64,000 nt of DNA from Thermodesulforhabdus norvegica (GTDB lineage Bacteria; Desulfobacterota; Syntrophobacteria; Syntrophobacterales; Thermodesulforhabdaceae), in the NCBI RefSeq assembly GCF_900114975.1, contig NZ_FOUU01000001.1, positions 248,001-312,000 of the forward strand, written 5' to 3'. The position numbers were made by a program, and so were the translations under genes. This document shows, in pieces, positions 61,355 to 64,000 of this stretch. Every line of letters starts with the position of its first letter. The stretch's first letter is position 1. The notes beneath the pieces were generated by a model that was not told the origin of the DNA, ran no database searches, and saw only the letters and a list, made by a program, of their open reading frames with translations.

Positions 61355-62001
61355 CTTCTTAATCCTCCGAAGCTGAGTCGGTGAATCGGACAGGGGCCAA
61401 AACGCTCTATTGCGGCCAGATGCTCTCTGGTGGGATATCCTTTGTGCCTCCCGAAGCCGTATTCCGGATAAAGGGCATCATATCGCTTCATGATACGATC
61501 GCGAAAAACCTTTGCAACAATGGATGCGGCGGCTATGGCAAGGCTTTTTGAATCTCCCTTAACAACCGCACGACTGGGAATGGGCAGGTCCGGAATTGGA
61601 TGAGGGCCGTCCACGAGTATCAGGTTCGGTTTGACGGGAAGGTTTAACACCGCTCTCGCCATAGCCAGATGAGTAGCTCTGAGGATGTTCAACCTATCAA
61701 TAACATGAGGTGGAATACAGGCTATACCTACAGGCAACCGTTTCCGCATCATTTCTGAGAAGATAAGCTCACGGTCGCCCGCCGGGAGTGATTTCGAGTC
61801 GGCAATTCCCTCCACAACAATCCCTTCAGGCATCACCACGGCGGCGGCCACCACGGGCCCCGCCAGTGGCCCTCTACCAGCTTCGTCAACACCCGCAATA
61901 CAACCGTATCCTTTCCTGCGAAAGGTTTCATCAAACTCAACAAGCCTCAAAAACAGTGCAGACTTCTTATCGTTTTTCCCGGATACGGGCCGCTTTACCA
62001 T
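61264..62001 (-). CDS. rnhB: Ribonuclease HII
   Basis: About 245 residues. Catalytic residues are visible in [34 protein letters not shown] and [10 protein letters not shown]. It removes RNA from RNA-DNA hybrids. The start is uncertain: ATG 62001 lacks a clear ribosome-binding site and GTG 62040 is the alternative. The C-terminal ~28 residues ([21 protein letters not shown]...) extend past the usual family end (HRLSF) and lie in the yraN overlap. Confidence 0.93.
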   Translation of the reverse strand: MVKRPVSGKNDKKSALFLRLVEFDETFRRKGYGCIAGVDEAGRGPLAGPVVAAAVVMPEGIVVEGIADSKSLPAGDRELIFSEMMRKRLPVGIACIPPHVIDRLNILRATHLAMARAVLNLPVKPNLILVDGPHPIPDLPIPSRAVVKGDSKSLAIAAASIVAKVFRDRIMKRYDALYPEYGFGRHKGYPTREHLAAIERFGPCPIHRLSFGGLRRCNEEGRGRRRKPLQLTFFGNRDVPSSSVM

Positions 62002-62314
62002 AGCGATCGCGAAGATAATAGAGCCTTGCTCTTCTGACACGCCCTCTGCGGACTACCTCTATCTTTTCAATAAGGGGCGAATGCAAAGGAAAGATTCTTT
62101 CGACCCCTATCCCGTAAGAAACCTTCCTTACCGTAAAAGTAGCATTGGTCGTCCCACGATGTTTCCGGATTACGACGCCTTCGAAAACCTGAATACGCTC
62201 CTTATCTCCCTCTCTAATTTTGGAGTGCACTCTCACGGTGTCGCCCACCCGAAACTCGGGTATGTCCAGCCTCATGTGGTCGCGAGCAATCCTTTCGATT
62301 ACATCAATGCCCAT
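61967..62314 (-). CDS. rplS: 50S ribosomal protein L19
   Basis: 115 residues from ATG 62314 ([30 protein letters not shown]), with GGAGG 9 nt upstream. The family signature [35 protein letters not shown] is intact. Longer upstream readings lie within the preceding methylase gene and are rejected. Confidence 0.95.
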   Translation of the reverse strand: MGIDVIERIARDHMRLDIPEFRVGDTVRVHSKIREGDKERIQVFEGVVIRKHRGTTNATFTVRKVSYGIGVERIFPLHSPLIEKIEVVRRGRVRRARLYYLRDRYGKAARIREKR

Positions 62315-62909
62315 GGCTATCATCCTCCGTTCCTTCATACCTATCGTTATCGCCAAGAAGGCGGTCGACCATAATAGCCGCTGCGCAGCGAACAGACAAG
62401 TGATTATACGAAGAATTTGCTCGAATTGGTTCAAGTATTCGATGGGCCCGTTCAAAAAGTTCCGGAGCAAGCCCCCAGGCAGTACCGAGGAGCAATAGAA
62501 CCGGTTCAGAGCCTTCTTTCAGGCGGGTACCTGCCTGACGATAGCCCAACAACTTTGGGGAACTCTTCAGTCTGGCCGAAGTAGCCCATATTTCCGGGGA
62601 CCGATCCTCTCGCTTTCGAATATCGGCAACTGCCTCCTCTATTGACCGCACGAGCACGAGCAATTCCAGGGCCTGTTTCCTGGTGGGATGAAGTTGTCCT
62701 CCCACGCCTTCGGTCCAGTGAGCTATTAACCTTTTGGCCAGATCAATCTGGTCCGCGAGAGGCGTTACGACATAGCAGGCGGGCAGGTCATAAGTCCTTG
62801 CCGTCCTTCCCAGATCGTGTAGGTCTATTGTGGTTATGGCCGAAGCGACTACTTCTCCATGCCGGTTAAGAACAGGGTAATGAACAAGAGCCAGATAAAG
62901 GTTGGCCAT
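62304..62909 (-). CDS. SAM-dependent RNA methyltransferase (trmD-linked family)
   Basis: 201 residues starting [41 protein letters not shown] recognise the SPOUT-type family (PF09936) that sits between trmD and rplS in many deltaproteobacteria, Aquificae and Thermotogae. It is expected to methylate an RNA; the target is unknown. [15 protein letters not shown] near the C-terminus is the SAM-knot region. The start lies directly after the trmD stop. Confidence 0.85.
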   Translation of the reverse strand: MANLYLALVHYPVLNRHGEVVASAITTIDLHDLGRTARTYDLPACYVVTPLADQIDLAKRLIAHWTEGVGGQLHPTRKQALELLVLVRSIEEAVADIRKREDRSPEIWATSARLKSSPKLLGYRQAGTRLKEGSEPVLLLLGTAWGLAPELFERAHRILEPIRANSSYNHLSVRCAAAIMVDRLLGDNDRYEGTEDDSHGH

Positions 62910-63662
62910 TTAATATTCTCCCGAGCTCTCTCTTTCCATAGCTCTTTCCGCTTCCCGGAGTAATTCAAGGTCTTCATCGGATAGTTTCAATCGTTCAAAA
63001 AGATCGGGACGCCGCAGTTTAGTAAGAAGAAGCGCCTGACTGCGTCGCCATCTTTTTACCGCTTCGTGATTTCCCGAGATGAGAACATCCGGAACCGGCA
63101 GTCCCCGAAAAATCCTGGGTCTCGTGTACTGAGGGTATTCCAGAAGGCCTTCTTCAAAGGATTCACTTCTAACGGAAGCCAGGTTTCCCACAACACCCGG
63201 GATAAGCCGGGATACGGCATCGATTACAACCAATGCGGCAGGCTCACCTCCGCTGAGAACGTAATCGCCTATGGAAAGCTCCCTATCAACAAAGTTAAGC
63301 ACCCTCGCATCGATACCTTCATACCTTCCGCAAACCAGAATTATTCTGGGTAGCCCGCTCAACTCACGGGCCGTAGCCTGTGTGAATACCTCTCCCTGAG
63401 GAGAAAGCAGTATGACCGTTCCTCTGGGCGACTCCTTCTGCAAGTCCTCTATTGCCTCGACGATGGGTTCGGGCTTCATGACCATTCCGGCTCCCCCACC
63501 GTAAGGCCTATCATCCACGGTACGATGCTTATCCCTTGCGTACTTCCTTATGTCATGTACCCGGACCCGGATAAGCCCCTGGGATATTGCCTTTCCGAGA
63601 AGACTTTCATTCAAAGGTCCAGAAAAAAAAGAAGGGAATATGGAGAGAACATCTATAATCAT
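62910..63662 (-). CDS. trmD: tRNA (guanine-N1)-methyltransferase
   Basis: 250 residues. Methylates G37 in tRNAs read next to the anticodon. SPOUT-fold motifs are MIIDVLSIFPSFFSGPLNESLLGKA, YGGGAGMVMKPEP, VCGRYEGIDARV and LSIGDYVLSGGEPAALVVIDA. The ATG overlaps the rimM stop (TAATG), as is normal in rimM-trmD-rplS operons. Confidence 0.97.
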   Translation of the reverse strand: MIIDVLSIFPSFFSGPLNESLLGKAISQGLIRVRVHDIRKYARDKHRTVDDRPYGGGAGMVMKPEPIVEAIEDLQKESPRGTVILLSPQGEVFTQATARELSGLPRIILVCGRYEGIDARVLNFVDRELSIGDYVLSGGEPAALVVIDAVSRLIPGVVGNLASVRSESFEEGLLEYPQYTRPRIFRGLPVPDVLISGNHEAVKRWRRSQALLLTKLRRPDLFERLKLSDEDLELLREAERAMERESSGEY

Positions 63663-64000
63663 TATTCCACGAGACCTTCCGGAAGATTTACAACCATCTT
63701 ACCCGCAGAGAGATCCACCTTAAGGATGACATCCTCAATCGCCGGTATCAGAATTTCCCGCCCGCTCTTCGATATCACCTAAACATCGTTTGCACCTGTC
63801 TCTATAATGCCAGTAAGGGTACCGAGATAATCGCCTTCCTGCGAGACGACATCCAGGCCTATGAGCTGATAGTAGTAGTATTCTCCTTCCCCGGTTTCCG
63901 GCAGTTCGCGTTCCGGAACGAACAGTTCGGCACCTATAAGACTCTCGGCTCTATTTCGATCGGTTATTTCGACGAAAGTCAGGATCCAGCAACGATGCTG
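63662..64000 (-). CDS. rimM: Ribosome maturation factor RimM, 3' part, with in-frame amber codon
   Basis: The 5' part is outside the window. Reading from 64000 down gives LTFVEITDRNRAESLIGAELFVPE, YYYYQLIGLDVVSQEGDYLGTLTGIIETGANDV, then TAG (63779-63781), then VISKSGREILIPAIEDVILKVDLSAGKMVV to the TAA at 63662-63664. Everything after TAG stays in frame and matches RimM (GxNDVxVV...EILIPA). A Tyr or Leu codon would be expected at the TAG. It could be a point mutation making rimM a pseudogene, a sequence error, or a read-through/pyrrolysine codon. Confidence 0.85.

Noticed and set aside
63662-64000. Pyrrolysine as the first explanation for the rimM amber codon
   Set aside because: RimM is not a known Pyl protein and TAG ends other genes here as a normal stop; mutation or sequence error is more likely.

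Overview
The window looks like a chromosomal segment of a strictly anaerobic, Gram-negative Desulfobacterota (deltaproteobacterial, sulfate-reducer-like) organism. Evidence for this is a formate dehydrogenase/HdrA/FrhB-type redox module, a neelaredoxin-type superoxide reductase, anaerobic-type corrin genes (cbiD, cbiET), a two-gene SufCB iron-sulfur system, many sigma-54 regulators and outer-membrane/TonB machinery. Gene density is high and both strands are used. No rRNA, tRNA, CRISPR array, IS element or prophage was seen. The genus assignment is inference.

Layout. 0-3.3 kb (minus): hdrA-like gene, fdhA and the start of an FrhB-like gene. The hdrA-like gene is read here as a selenoprotein: an in-frame UGA replaces the second Cys of the NDCxMC motif and is followed by a SECIS-like hairpin. 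3.3-5.8 kb (plus): sufC-sufB. 5.8-7.6 kb (minus): a DUF6125 protein and a coiled-coil DUF3782/PD-(D/E)XK-like protein with an internal 88-bp repeat. 7.8-10.6 kb (plus): ftsH-folP. 10.6-14 kb (minus): small Lpp-like lipoprotein, L,D-transpeptidase, and a CBS-DUF47-PiT phosphate module. 14-19.3 kb (minus): lipoprotein-glnS-cbiD-cbiET. 19.4-22 kb: a CZB-type chemoreceptor and a flavodoxin-like protein.

22-37.5 kb is the most interesting block. A minus-strand DUF3450 / fused coiled-coil ExbB (TtpC-like) / ExbB / ExbD / TonB / TPR operon diverges from a plus-strand operon. The plus operon starts with a sigma-70-like promoter, an adenosylcobalamin riboswitch and a riboswitch-linked terminator. It then encodes a BtuB-like receptor, a DUF2162 membrane protein, a second ExbB/MotA channel, DUF2149, an exported substrate-binding protein fused to CbiZ (adenosylcobinamide amidohydrolase), and a CobN-like chelatase that appears to be exported and anchored by a C-terminal helix. 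I read this as a B12-controlled envelope system that imports and chemically remodels corrinoids or inserts/removes metal outside the cytoplasm, with an ExbB/DUF2149 proton motor in place of the usual CobST ATPase partner.

37.6-51.3 kb is a metal-envelope-stress region. It holds a DUF3034 outer-membrane protein, three small secreted proteins (two of them His/Gly/Tyr-rich), a ZraSR-like two-component pair, and a CusCBA-like RND efflux operon with a YHS protein. A clear sigma-54 promoter and an upstream dyad precede cusC. 51.3-54.9 kb: a PEP/pyruvate-binding-domain protein with glutamate dehydrogenase. 55-60.2 kb (plus): superoxide reductase, a His-containing membrane protein, histidine kinase, sigma-54 response regulator, a HTH/coiled-coil protein and pyrE. 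60.1-64 kb (minus): the rimM-trmD-RNA methylase-rplS-rnhB-yraN-rsmI translation operon. rimM runs off the end and carries an in-frame amber codon.
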